Assembly (NCBI RefSeq): GCF_000006565.2
Contig: NC_031475.1
Location: 4,354,522-4,418,521, forward strand
From: Toxoplasma gondii ME49
Lineage: Eukaryota > Apicomplexa > Conoidasida > Eucoccidiorida > Sarcocystidae
Direction of reading: 5' to 3'
Length of the DNA stretch: 64,000 nucleotides
The notes below the pieces were generated by a model, which had not been told where the DNA came from, did no database searches, and saw nothing but the letters and a program-made list of their open reading frames with translations. Positions 1 to 12,218 of this stretch are shown piece by piece (within the stretch, counting starts at the first letter, position 1; each line of letters begins with the position of its first letter). The position numbers were made by a program, and so were the translations under genes.

Positions 1-1724
1 CAACGGATGCTCGATGTCACGCATACCTCCTTGGTGTGCGGGCACTCCAGGTTGAAGACAACTAGCGCCCAGAAGGCAAAGTGACCAGATGGACTGGTGG
101 TTCCTGACGTCTTCATGAGTCCACTTCGAATCTGAATTTTTTTCGCGACCCAAAACGAGTAGCCTACCACCGTATCTGCGGAGGACTCTCGCCGGTGCAT
201 TCTTTTCGCCTTCCTCTTCGTTTTCAGCGCTTCTCGTCTCTCGATTCCTCGCCTGAAGCGACCGTGGCGACTCCCGCGTTTCTCCCCGCTCGGTGTCCAA
301 GGTCTCTGCCCGCAGAGCCGTTGTGCGTCCTTGTCTGTCTTTCTCTGACTTCTGGTCGCCACGGCTGCGGCGCGAAGTTTTCTGTCTTCCACTGGAAACG
401 GTTTCTTCTGTGAGCCTCCTTTCTTTGGGCCGGGGAAGCAACGTCGGCCGAGGTTCTGCTTCACCTGGAAATGAAAAGGAGAGAGGGAGTTCCAGTGATC
501 GACGCACGGACAGGTTTCGCTCTTTGAGTTTTTTCAGAACCACCAGACAGTTTTCTCATAAAAACAGCTCGTCCTCCTCCTGTGCATCTCTCCCCGCTTC
601 CTGTTCTTCGTATCTTTCTGACCCCCGAGTGCGGCGTTTCTTCCTCTTCTTTGGTAGCTGCGTCTTTGACGCGTTTTCTGCAGCCCTCTGCAGTTCAGGA
701 ACCGAGGGATCCTCGTCGTTTCTTCTGCTTCGCACACGGTAGCGCCTCCTCTCCCTCTTCGTCTCTCTCACTTCTCCTCCCGCTTCTTTCCTCTCCAACG
801 CGCTCCTCTGGGCGGCTTCCTCGCTCCGGTCCTTCGCCGAGTGCGAAGCCAGCAGCCAGACGGCAAGTCTGTTTCCTTCAAATGAGGGAGAGATGAGAAC
901 CATTCCGCTAAAGTTGCCCCAGAGGGGGGAAGCCGAGCTCCTCGGCCTTCTCGAGCAGCACTGTCGGTAAGGGAAACGAGACAGGCACCAAAAAGAACGA
1001 CGCCAGAAACGAAAAGAGGTATCCGGGGAGGAAGGAAACACAGCGCCCACGTTAGAGGGTCGGGGACAACAAAGAAAGCAGAGAAACGCGCGGCAACGCA
1101 GCGAGATAAGCTGGCGGTCACGGAGGCAACGGGGAAGAAAAACAGTGGCGAAGGCTTGGAATGCAGCCTGTCGCGAAACGGACGTTTCTCCCCTCTGTGG
1201 AGCGCGCGATCGGGCCGTCGACCTCGAGTCCTGAAAGCGGCTCTCGTTCTCCTTGCTTCGCCGGAAGTTTCTCCTCTCCACAGTCCCTCTGCATGCAGAC
1301 ATACGTACTTTGCGTCTCTCTGAGTGGCAGGAGCTCTGAGCGTCGGAACCTCGTGAGCTGCCATCTGTGCCATCTGTTCGTTCCTTGACCCCAGCCTCGT
1401 GGGTGAACCTCTCGCGTTCCGGAAAACAACTCCGTTCTGGCGTCGAGTCTCGCGTCGACGGAACCGAGTCTCTCTCTTCGACGCGGGGACGCTTGTGTAG
1501 AAGCAAGACGTCACAGAAAGAGGACAAGGCGCAGCGGTCCTTGCTCACAGACAAAACGGTCTCGACTCCTCTATCGCTCTGCTCGCCGCTTGATGAAACT
1601 CTCTCTCCAGTTCCGTCGCCACAGTCACGTATCCGTATATACGTACAAATAAACCTATATATATATATATATGGATGTATGCGTATGTGCATATTTGTGT
1701 TCGGTTCTCCACTTAAATACAGCC
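1..1724. other. Upstream region of the ALIX-like gene; no gene recognised
   Basis: About 1.7 kb before the first supported exon. Open frames exist on both strands but show no recognisable domain and overlap one another, so I treat them as chance. The stretch contains pyrimidine-rich blocks on the + strand (roughly 740-800), a TGCATGC palindrome near 1290 and a short TA array at about 1656-1672. It probably holds the promoter and 5' UTR of the gene that follows. The 3' end of another gene entering from the left cannot be excluded. Confidence 0.4.
1290..1297. promoter_or_regulatory. TGCATGCA palindrome upstream of the ALIX-like gene
   Basis: A perfect TGCATGCA palindrome lies about 430 bases before the proposed start codon. 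TGCATGC is a known promoter-enriched element in Toxoplasma and other apicomplexans and is recognised by some AP2-family factors. The same motif is very common in introns and exons of this window, so a promoter role here is only an inference from position. Confidence 0.3.
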
Positions 1725-4700
1725 ATGCGTTTTTCTCTGTGCGGGTATGGCTCGGTTGCATGCAGCGAGCACTATGGGCATCACCAACTGGACTTGGTAC
1801 GCCCCGTTCTTCAAAAATGGCATCGACTCCGCAAAGAGATTTCCAGAGTATCTCGTAAGTCCATGCAGGACTTCGCCGCTGTCTCGCGGCCGCTGAAAAA
1901 GATGATTTTTGCGAAAGACGCTGCGGAGCTATGCTCGGGACTCACCGTCGTCTCTGCGAAAGCAGGGAAAGCCTGCTAAAGGGGCAATCGCCTCGCCTTT
2001 TCCAGAGTAAAGGCATCTGCGTTTGTCTTCTGCCTGCCCAGATTCGTCTATGTCACATCTCGGCTGAGCTGTGTTCTCTCGCGGTTCTTCACGACTTGCA
2101 CTCGTTTTGTGTGCATGCATCTTCTCCTCCCTCTCGCTTCCTTGCCTTCTGAGGCTGCTCCAGTGTCGCCTTTACTCCTTCGTCGCTTCTGTCGCAGTCT
2201 CGCCTTCGCCTCCCTGTAATGCATTGCGTCACACTCTTTTCTCCGTCTGCTTGTCCATCGCACAGCTCGGACAGGTTCGACGCGACTGCTGGATCTCCAT
2301 CGGGCCTACCTGACGTTGTGCGGTTTGCTGGAGAGGCACTTTTCTGTTTCGTCGCCTCCCCACAAAGGCGCCGCCTCTCTCTCGTCGTCCCTCGCGTCGC
2401 TCTGGACAAGCAGTCTTGCTTGCCCCCCCCCACGGTCTTCTTCGTCGTCCGTTTCGTCGTCCGTTTCGTCTTCTGCTTCTTCGTCTCTGTCTCGTTGCGC
2501 GTTTTCGCCGCAGAAGGAGGAGAAGGCGGGGAGAAGGTCGAGCGCGTCTTCGCGTTTGGTGGGGAGTTCGTTGGGTCGGTTCGCTCTGCATGCAGATTTC
2601 TGGGCGTTTGAGAAGGCTTGCGCGATTTTTAATTGCGCTGCATGCGAAGCGAACGCAGGGCTGTTTGTGAATCGCGAGAAGCTTGAAGAATTCCAGGAGG
2701 CTCTGGAACGCTTCCGGAGAGCGGGGGGAATTTTCGAGCTTCTTCGTGACATGCTCCCGTCGATGTTCTCCTCCGAGTCTGTTCAACAAAGAGAAGCCAG
2801 TTCCGCGGCGCCGTACACCGCAGCGGAGATGACCGCTGCCGCCGCCTGCCCAGAATTTTCTGTGCATGCGCTCACGGCCTACAGCTTCATGATGCGCGCG
2901 CAGGTGCGAGGCGAGAAGGAAGGACGAGGAGATGTGACGAGGATGCAAGGCCCAGAGGGGATGGGGGAACTGAGGAGAACAGAGAGAGTGACGAGCAGGA
3001 CCGAACAGCAGGACCGAACAGCAGGACCGAACAGCAGGATTGAAGAGCAGGATTGAAGAGCAGGATTGAAGATCAGGATCGAAAAGAGACAGAGGAAACG
3101 GGGAGAAAGAGAAGAGAAGTGGAGAAAGGGAGAGAGATAACGGGGGAGGGGAGAAACAGAGAACATGGGGAGAAACAATCAAGTGGAGGCAACAAAGGTG
3201 ACGCCTAGAAAAGCAGAGGACAGAGGGGCGGCAGAAAAAGGAGAGCGAGGGAGGAGACAAAGAAACGACGAGTAGAGAGTGAGAAGGTCAACGCAGCCTT
3301 CAGGCAGCAGACCAGGAGAGGCGACCCACAGGCGGAAATGTGGACAGAAACGCAGACGGAAAGGTGTGAGATAGAAAGGAAAAAAAAGCAGGAATGCATG
3401 CAAAGCAACCTGTTCGCTGTGCCATGTGATCACAGGCTCAGTGTGTTTCGTATGAGCGAGCACTGCGAGAGAAGTTGGGGAAGAGACTGCTATCGATGTT
3501 AGCTTCCCAAGTCGCGACTTTCTACGCGTCGGCTCTGTCTCACCTTCTTCGTGTCGAGGAAATGACAAACGCAACCGCACAGCCTGGTAAATGCCACTGT
3601 GCTGTCCATGGAGGCCTGCCCACCTAAGTCATCCCGAGAAATCCTTGCATCCGGTTACTCATTTACATGTAAAGACGACAGAGTCTCCATAGACAAGTCT
3701 ATGTGTATATATATATATATATTATATATATATATATAATATTTTATGTATATATATAATCCATATATATAATATATAAAAAATATATAAATATATTATA
3801 TGTGATCGTGCGCATATCTGAAAGTACCCTTCTGTGTTTCAACTCGTTTACATCTGTGTAGGTGCGAATCGATGTGGACGCGAGTCGCCGTTTTTGCATG
3901 CGTTCCGGGCCGTGTGCGAGCAGCAACAAACGATTGCATTGGTTCGCCAGTGCATGCGTATCGAAGTGCTTGACTATATTGGGATATGTTTAATAGTACG
4001 CCAGTGGAAGAGTTCGTTCGTCTCCTGGGCGATCGTTTCTGTATGGCGGTAATCGGCCGAGATGCCGAAGGAGCAGAGGACGGCAAAAACGAGGCACGGA
4101 CGTTGCGGAGAAAGGCCGTTCCTTCGACTTCCGATGGAAGCCTTTTTCTCTCAGTCTCTTTGCTACACATGTCGCCTTCGTCGCTTCCCCTCTGTTCTCT
4201 TCCACTCTTCTCTCGCGCGTCTCCTTCCGGTTGTTTCTCTCTCTCCCAGGTTTGCTGCTGCAGTCTCCTCTCTCTGCATCGACCGGTGGAGACGCTGCAG
4301 ACTCTCGCCCACAAACAGAAGCCAGTGTGCTGGCGACATGGCTCAAGTGAGGACCAATGAAGGTCGGATCTGCATGCGAACCGCGTGATCCGACAATTCT
4401 CTGTGCCTGCTTTGTCTCGACAGAACGCCCTCCTAACGCGCTGCAGTCTCACGACCTCTGTTCGTGGATGAGTTGTCCTGTCTTCGGCGTCTTTGCTCCT
4501 TCGGATCTTGACTCCTCTCTGTTCTCGCTCATCGTTGTGTGCTCTCTGTTCTTGCCGCGCCTTCTGCTTTTTTTCTCTTGGCATTGCTGCTCGCTTGCCT
4601 CACGCGTGGAAAGGTCTCTGCATGCATTCCCCCGCCGCGGTGGTCTCTCCCCTGCCGCCTGTGGTAGGCGGCCGTCATGCGTTTTTTCTTGAGAGTTGCT

Positions 4701-7078
4701 TGTTCCTGTTTTCTTTCAAGAAGCCAAGAGTTGTCCTACCTCGCCGCGGCTCACTTTCAGCTCGCTCGGTACGAACAAGAACAAGTCGAAATGGAAGGTG
4801 AGGGTCTCAAAGTCTTCTCCGTCCTTTGTTTCATTCTCTCTCGCTCTCCTTTCCTCTCTTTCTCTCTCCCGCTGTATCTGTCGTCGTGTCGCCCGCGCTG
4901 GGTCCGCCTGTGACTTCACATTTTCTTCTCCGTTTTCACTGTCGTCTTCTGCGTTTTCACTTTTACTGCGTCGGCTTTCATCTCGCTTGCAGCTGGCCTG
5001 CATGCTGTTCAGTCGCGACCCAGGATCAGCAATCGATTCTGTGCACGTCGTGGCGTCTTGCGTTTGCTAGGGTACTTTCAACAGTTTCATGGGTTTTCTA
5101 CGCACATGTCCCTGGCGGCTTTCTCTTGTCTTTTGAGCGATTCTCTGCTCTCGGCGTTGTCTCGGCAGGTGAAGGCTACGGCCGCCTGGTAGCGCGCCTT
5201 CGCGTTTGTCGGGAGTTTCTTGCGCAAGCTGCTGCACTCGTCGAAGCGCATTCGCTGAAATGCAACCTCAGCGGTCTCTTTGCTCACATCGTCCAGACAC
5301 ACGAGCAACTGGAACGCGACAACGCCGTGGTGAGCAGAGCACAACGGCAAGCGGCTGTTCGTCGTCACCGTCTTGACGCCGGGCCCTGCAGGCCCTGTGG
5401 AGCCTGCGCGGCCGCGTCCACGCCCATCGGCTTGTACACGGAGACAGTTGCGTCCAGGAAGTGAAATGGCGTCCGAGCGGCTTCGGCTGTGTTGCTGGGG
5501 TTTGAGAACTTGCGGGCGGCCGGCAGAAGAAAAGCCTCGGGAGTTTCTTTGAGATGTTGGGGTCACAGTGCCAAGTGTCGCAGAGGATCAAGTGGAACGC
5601 AGGCGAAAAAAAAATGCCTAGAAAGGGTGAAAACGACAGTCCACGCGAGAGAGCCGACTCCCTCCACCATGTCAAAGACGGTGAACGTGGAGCTGATAAA
5701 ATAGCGCTGCTGGCTTCGCGGCACCGCGGAGAGCGCGCGACCGGGCGCCCTTTGTTTTATTTACTTTCCAGTCTTTCGTTGTCGCACTTGCCTCTGGATT
5801 CAGGTGTATCTGGAGGCCGTACCGGATCCGTCGCGTTTGACGCCTCTGGAGCATGCGTGCTGCGTCGAGCTTTCTTCGGTCGCCATTCAGGATTTGCAGG
5901 ACGTGGACGCGCATGCCGCGGCGCAACTCTGTCAGCTTCTTCCGACGTCTGTTCGCCTAAGGGGCGAGGAGTACGCCACGAGGTAACTTTGTGTCTGGCG
6001 TCCTTTTTCTATGCTCTTGGGGAACGGAGTCTGTCCTCGATGCGTTCAGAGTCTACTCATGGAGCTGCGGGTCTCAGCGCTGTCCCCATTTAACGAGTTG
6101 TTTGCGTCGGTTTTTGGCTGCGTTGCCCTCCCCCGACCTCGTTTTGCTTCGCGCTCGATTCTGTGGTGTGATGTCTCTCGATGTTGGTCCGGTTCGTCGC
6201 TCTCCCTCTCGCTTTTGAGCTCGCGTTCAATTCACCTCTCTCTGTCTCGCCGTATCTCTCTCTTCTCGTTTTTCGTGTCTCTTCTGCTCTCGCCTTCAAC
6301 GCCTCGCCGCGCGCCGCTCGCTCCCCCGCAGATCTGGTCTCTTGTCCTTCTTTCCTGTCACTTCTCTTCTTCGCCATCTGCAGATATCGGGCAGGCGTTC
6401 GGGACTTGAAGCAGCGCGTGTCTGAGGAGCTTTCTGGCGTTTCGTCTTTTCTTCTCGCGCGCCAGCTGCCCGACCAGTTGCGGGAGGTCGCTCTGAAGCT
6501 TCAAGAGGAGAAGAAAGTTCGCAACCAGCCCCGCGCCGACTTGACTCTCGAACTGCCTCCCCACCTCTGGAATCAGATCAGGGTACTGCCCTCGGTTTCT
6601 CTTTGACAGGCGCTCGTCTTCGTCTCCATCTGGGTCCTGCGTTGCTCGCTTTGTGCTCACAGAGAGCGTCCACGACTCGCACTTTGCCACGGTCTTCAAC
6701 GCACCACTGGACCGTGCATGCAGCTGGCTCGCGTCTCGCAGCTGACTCGCGTCTCGCAGCTGGCTCGCGTCTCGCAGCTGACTCGCGTCTCGCAGCTGAC
6801 TCGCGTCTCGCAGCTGGCTCGCGTCTCGCAGCTGACTCGCGTCTCGCAGCTGGCGTCGCTCCTGCCTCGGGACCCTGTCGATTTGCGGATGCCTTCTGTC
6901 CGCTGCTGCGTTTCGTCCTTCTTCCGCAACTCACCACATGCGCAATGAAGCCTCAACTCACGCCATGATAAATCGCTGCGTGCATCCACTTTAAAAACTC
7001 GTTTAGTCGTGGACAGGCACACAGCGATGCCCACACTCAAACATGCGTATATGTACTTATATCTTCGTATAATATATA

Positions 7079-7121
<43 letters not shown>

Positions 7122-7853
7122 CGATGTTTGTACGCGTATGGGTGTCGGCATATAGCTCGAGTTGAATGCCAGGTATACGAAGAGGTTCTTCCTATGCAGT
7201 GGATCTCTGCCTATTCCTGCGTTTTGGTTTGGATGTCCTTTTTCAGGCAGTCCAAGCTGCAGGCGGCTTCGACGCTTACGAGGAACAGCAGGCGCTCCTC
7301 GCGCAGGCCTCTGTGGCGACGCAGAGGCAACTCGCTGACATCGAACGCCTTTTGGAGGCTGAAGAAGCAGCCGACGAGGCTTTTCGCGAGGAGAGCGGCG
7401 ACCCGTCCAGCGACAAAAAGGAACGGCTACGGACGCCAGACGCGCGAGGAAACTGCAACGAATCAGATCTCGACAGCGGAGATCGACTGTCAGACGAGGA
7501 GAGCCTCATGCTGCTGGTGCCCGCCTCAGAACTTGCTTCCCAGTTTCGGGTGTCTCTTGACAAATATCGCAGCAAAGCTGAAGTGAGACATGTCACAGGG
7601 GAGGAACGGAGCTTAATAAGAAAAAAAGTCCAAGTTCAGGAAGGCAAAGTGACCAGGAACAGCAGACGGTGGATTGCTTCCTAAAATACACGCATATTGA
7701 TGGTCGGATAGTCGGGGATATATCTCCTGGTATATACAGAAACATGTGATCATATGCGTATATGCATTTATGTATACATATATATACATATATATCTTTG
7801 TGTATGCATATACTTTGGATTCACACGAACATATATGTATATATGGACATATC

Positions 7854-7886
<33 letters not shown>

Positions 7887-10495
7887 CATATATTGACTCA
7901 CAGAGAGGTCTAGAGTTGAATGTCCGGCGAATTCGGTTCTAGGTGGAAAACGAGATCGACGTTGCTCGACATCTCCAGATGGAGATGCGACACAAGGCCG
8001 CTCGCACATCGCCTTACGTGCATGCAGAGAGAGGGAACAGTCAGGGCGTTTTGAAGCATCCAGAAGCGACATGCATGTCACCGTTCTCCAGTGTGTCGGG
8101 TGGACTGTCGACGCTTTTCCTGTTTGTGAGAATCGCGTTTTCTTGGTTGGTCTTCCCTCGTCTTTGCTCCGTCTTCAGCAAGCGCAGAGCGCGAATCTTT
8201 CTCTGGAGGCGAAGCTGAGAGAGGCAGTGCTCCCTGTTCCCCTCTGTTCTTCGTTACGCTCTCCGCCGTCGCGCGTCTCGTCACCTTCGGCGGTCGGTTC
8301 TCCCCCTTCAAGCGCGCAGGCTCCGCGCAACTCCGGCGGCTCTGCGCTCTGCATGCGCGCGACTCTGAAAGCTGCCTCACCCTCAGAGGTTCTTGCCTGT
8401 CTCCTCCCCAGGCTCGAGGCGTGTATGCAGAGCCGACAGACGGAGACAGAACGCACGCAGAGGGCGGCCGAGAGGGACGCGAGGATCCGAGAAAGAGAAG
8501 AGAAGCTGCAGTTGACACACCAGGCTCTAGCCAACCTGGAGGCGGCCGTCCACGCTCTCCAAAGCGAAGCAAACAGGATTCAGGAGGTGAGAGAGAGAGG
8601 CGCGGACAAGCACAAATGAGAGGAAGACAGACATGGTCGACAAGAGCGAGAACAGAGCACAAGACGTCGTGACACAGAAGAAGGAGAAGGACGGCGGGGA
8701 ACGCAGAGCAGAGGACCGAAGAGACCGAGAAGAGCAATTAGACAGGGAACAAAGAGAAAACGCGCGACTCTCAGGACAGAACCAAGCACACTGTAGACGG
8801 CTGGAAATAATGACGACGTTTGCAGACCCATCCGCGAGGACCGAGAAGGCAGAAAAGGAGAAGAGAGAGCCGTCAGCCAGCTGAGACACAGAAACCAAGG
8901 AGAAAAATGACTCTTTGAAACATGTTTTCTTTGGTTTCGCTCTCAGGACGTTGACCTCGACGCCGTACACAGCCTGCTCCTGCGAGCTCGGAACGAAGGG
9001 GAACTCTTCGACTCTGTTCTCCTTCGCGAGGAGCAAGCAACTCTTGGCGCCGCCCAAGAACGGATCGCAACTGCATGCAGGTAAGGACGAGTGCATGCAA
9101 GCAAACAGAGCTGCATGCAGGCAACAAACAATCCGGACGCCTGCATTCGCGCACTATTTAGTTTAGCATGGCGAGGAAGCATCCCCAGGCCTTGTACGCT
9201 TTTCGCTTCTTTCTCTGTTCTTCGGTTCGAAAGTCCTGTATCAGGGAGGACCGCGAGAGTGCATGCATGAGCCAGTGTGCGTCACTTCGGCCTCACGTCT
9301 CTCTCCTCAACTCCTTTCGTCTCTTGCGCCCTCTCTCGATGGGACGCGGTTCATTTCTCGACTTTGCGCCTTCCTTTGCAGGAGCGTCCGAACGTACCTA
9401 GAAGAGGCGACGACGTCCTGGGAGACGTTGTCTGTTTCCGAGGGGGCATGGTGTCTTTTTACGCGAGAGGAGAAGGCGCGCGCCTCCGAGGCACTGCGGA
9501 TGGAGGCGAACGCCGTCTTCTCAAGTCTGTCAGTGCGGCTAAACGTCTTGATGGAAATGCAGGACGAGCAAGAAGAAGGCGCGGCGTTCTTTTGCCAGCT
9601 GCAGCAATTTCTGTCTGAGATTCGCCGACAGGTGGAGGCGTGCCGAGAAAGCCGCGAGGCTGCCAGACAACGAGGAAGGGAGAGGAGACGTTTCCGCGAG
9701 ACGGCAGAGACATCCAGAAGAAGCGAAGAGAACTGGGAAGAACCAAGTGCCAAGGCGACAGCCGAGAGCTGTCCACCGAGGGGAGAGAAACGACGGCTAC
9801 GTCAGGACGGAGACGAAGAGACCCATTCGACGGAGGCGATCCGCCACAACTCCCGACGAGAAGAAACAGATGCATACGGGGGAGATGAAGGTGACGGTGG
9901 CGGCGAGAGACGCGGCTTGTCTGCTGCTTCATCTCCCCGGTTTCCTCAGTGCGATGGTGCGTACTCGCCGACGAAGACCTGGGGCGCGGGAGGCGCCGAC
10001 GAGGCGCCTCGCGCATGCAGTCCCGAACAAAGAATGTCTGAGGCGCCCGGAGGGGAGCGGCGAGTTGTGCGGCGCTTTCCAGAAACGAACGAGAGTGAAG
10101 AGAAACTCAACGCATGCGGTGCAAACGAAGAAAAACCAGATGCAGCAGATGACTTGTGGACGAATGCACATGCGTTCTCGGTGTTTCTGCCGCCTGGCTG
10201 CTCTCTGCCTGGGGAGGCTTGGGCCGAGCCATGTTTTCCGGAACGCGCACCAGCAACGAAAACAGGAGGCGACGAGCGAGAGAACGAGGACAACAGAGTC
10301 TTTGTGCATGCAGCGAACGGAGTCTTGCAGTGGAAGGACGAGAGAGAAAAGAGACAGGCTGCTGAAAAAGATGCCAAACTTCACACAGGGTCTCTGGACA
10401 AGAGACGAGAGGCGCCTCAAGACGACATCGACATGGACGCCACCACTGCTGCAGGATTGCCTTTCGAAGACGAAGGAGAGCAGGAGCGAGACTAA
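1725..10495 (+). CDS. ALIX: BRO1-domain protein, ALIX/PDCD6IP homologue (13 exons)
   Basis: ESCRT-associated scaffold of about 1232 residues. Modelled exons: 1725-1854, 2266-2903, 3436-3586, 4250-4346, 4721-4797, 5169-5329, 5804-5982, 6384-6582, 7247-7582, 7943-8017, 8179-8586, 8947-9080 and 9382-10495. All joins are in phase. The BRO1 domain covers roughly residues 15-440. Landmarks line up in order with human ALIX: FWAFEKACAIFNCAA, then RAQAQCVSYERALREKLGKR, then LSYLAAAHFQLARY, then VYLEAVPDPSRLTPLE. The helical V domain follows (about 480-930): GGFDAYEEQQALL, LLEAEEAADEAFREE, and an EEGAAFFCQLQQFLSEIRRQ segment matching the last V-domain helices. The tail is charged and lacks the proline-rich, PSAP-bearing region of animal ALIX. 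The first exon is the weak point: the ATG at 1725 gives a frame with LDLVRPVLQKW and the phase exon 2 needs, but ATG 1671 or an extra exon is possible. Role inferred from the family: membrane remodelling and multivesicular-body traffic. Confidence 0.85.
2994..3084 (+). repeat. 13-bp minisatellite in intron 2 of the ALIX-like gene
   Basis: Seven tandem units of 13 bases. The first three read AGCAGGACCGAAC, the next three AGCAGGATTGAAG, and the last is a diverged ATCAGGATCGAAA. The change of variant halfway suggests duplication of an already mutated unit. It lies just after the exon 2 donor at 2904 and inside the intron by the splice model. Confidence 0.9.
3707..3800. repeat. TA-rich microsatellite block in intron 3
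   Basis: Nearly uninterrupted TA and TATT runs within the intron between the exons ending at 3586 and starting at 4250. No coding capacity. Confidence 0.85.
6721..6854 (+). repeat. 18-bp minisatellite in intron 8 of the ALIX-like gene
   Basis: Seven tandem copies plus a partial eighth of an 18-base unit, CAGCTGRCTCGCGTCTCG, where R is G or A. The order of the variable base is G, A, G, A, A, G, A, G. The unit is a multiple of three, so several frames stay open through it, giving AADSRLAADSR- or QLTRVSQLTRVS-like peptides. By the splice model it is intronic, between the donor at 6583 and the acceptor before 7247. Confidence 0.9.
7085..7120. repeat. (TA)n microsatellite, intron 8
   Basis: Uninterrupted TA run of about 36 bases in the same intron as the 18-bp minisatellite. 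A further TA-rich block with TATACA interruptions lies in the next intron at about 7770-7886. Confidence 0.9.
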
Positions 10496-12218
10496 GCGAG
10501 AGACCCGGGAGAGGAAAAGAAACAGAACGCGAAGGAAAACAAGGACGAACCACGCGTTCGGAAGTTTTATGAGAAGTCTGGAGGGAAGGAAGAGACGCGC
10601 GCTGTTCATGCCTTCGCTGCCAGAGTGGATCTGCAAGGGCGCCTTCAGGCGCAGACGTTCCAGCCTCAGTTGATCGTCTCCATTGTCGCACACTCATGCG
10701 TCGCTTTATCTAGAATTCTTTTGAATTCAACAAGAACTCGCTTGAGGTCCTTCATATGCCGTGTGGGCGAGACGCGCCAACCAATCATGCATTCTGCGTC
10801 TCAGCTCGCGTCGCGCATGACAGTCGGGAGGAACGCAGTTCGACGCCGAAGGAGGCGAAACGAGCAGGCTGCGTCCGCGTCGCCTTGGCAGGACGACGGA
10901 GAGGGCAGCGAGAGACGAAGGGAGGCAAGCAGAGTGGAGCGAGAGGAGGGGAAAAGCGAGGAGGGAGAGAGTGGAGAGGAAACAGACGCTGGGCGAGAAA
11001 GAAGACCAGGCAGGGGTGTGCGACAGACACCATGGCGGCAGCGTGGAGAGAGAACGAGACACTGTCTGCATGACGCACAGAGCGATCTGACAACGAAAGG
11101 TGGAAAAGAAAGAAGTCAGCGCTGAACTGCTGGGACTCGTCAACTGCGTACGCGGAACCCAGTCCAGTCTTGACGTGGAGTTCGGCCTCAGATGCGCCTT
11201 TTTTCCGACATCAGTGGCTCGTCTTCTGGTCATGGTGAGACGCCCTTCTGGCGCGCCCGTGTGACTCTGCCGTGACTGCCTCCACTCTCTGCTACCTCAG
11301 CGTTCGCCTTCAGAGGACCTCAGGCGGCGCGGCGGCCTTCGTAGGCGTCCTTCGTCTCTTTCCGCGGCTTCGCTCGACGACTCTGTAGACAGCGTCAACG
11401 CGTACAGCCTGTGCAGGCGCCCGGCGAGCTGAGACCTACGGCTACAAATCACAGAACTGTATATTCAACTGTCTCTAGCGTAAACGGCATACATCGTTTA
11501 TGTACCAATTTGCAGATTATATATATATATATATATATACGTATATATATGCATATATGCATACAAATATGACATGCTCTTGCAAGTGATACCTCTTTTG
11601 GCAGATTTGTTTGTCTGGGGGAAGGACGTCTGAAAGCGGACGTGATGCTTGTCCCAGTGCGCGTTTTTGACTGTGCGGACTTTTCAAAACGTTTTTCTGT
11701 CGAAAAATCGTAGAACGGTCAACAGCTGCGTGACGACACACACGCAGAGAACGAAACGGAAAAGGAACTGTGCACAGCCACCCGAGCCTGCTGATGCTGG
11801 CTGCCCCTCTCCGCGGGCCGCTTTCGTTTGATGTTTTCCTCCTCCTTCTTCTGCGGCAAACCGCAAAGCGAAATCTGCAGTTGCTCAACTGTCGACTCGC
11901 GTCAGCGAAAAAAAGAGCACAGCGGCGAACGTCCGCTTGGCAGTTTCTGGGGGTGTCTCCGTTTCGTCTGAAGGATTTCGAAGTGACTCAGAACTCAGTA
12001 ATCAGGCAAGAGAGCAACCACCGCGACCGTAATCGGCTGCACATGGACACTGCGTCACCTCCCAAGGTCCCGAAAGAGCCTACAGATAATTCAGCAGAGA
12101 ATGTGTGAAGAACCATGAGACGCCAATCACAAGATCTGGCGACAAAGCCTCCCAAGGAAACAGACGCACCACGCAACTTCTAATCTGCATGCAGCAATCC
12201 TTCGTCTCTCGAGTCTTT
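10496..12218. other. Convergent intergenic region, ALIX-like and helicase 3' ends
   Basis: Holds the 3' flanks of two convergent genes. The + strand is purine-rich to about 11120. A TA array sits at about 11520-11540. I see no domain in any open frame here. A further 3' exon of the helicase cannot be excluded but is not needed, because its last exon ends in an in-frame stop at 12219. Confidence 0.5.

Noticed and set aside
556..1761. 401-codon open frame on the - strand upstream of the ALIX-like gene
   Set aside because: No domain, low-complexity Arg/Ser composition, and it overlaps the TA array and first exon of the + strand gene.
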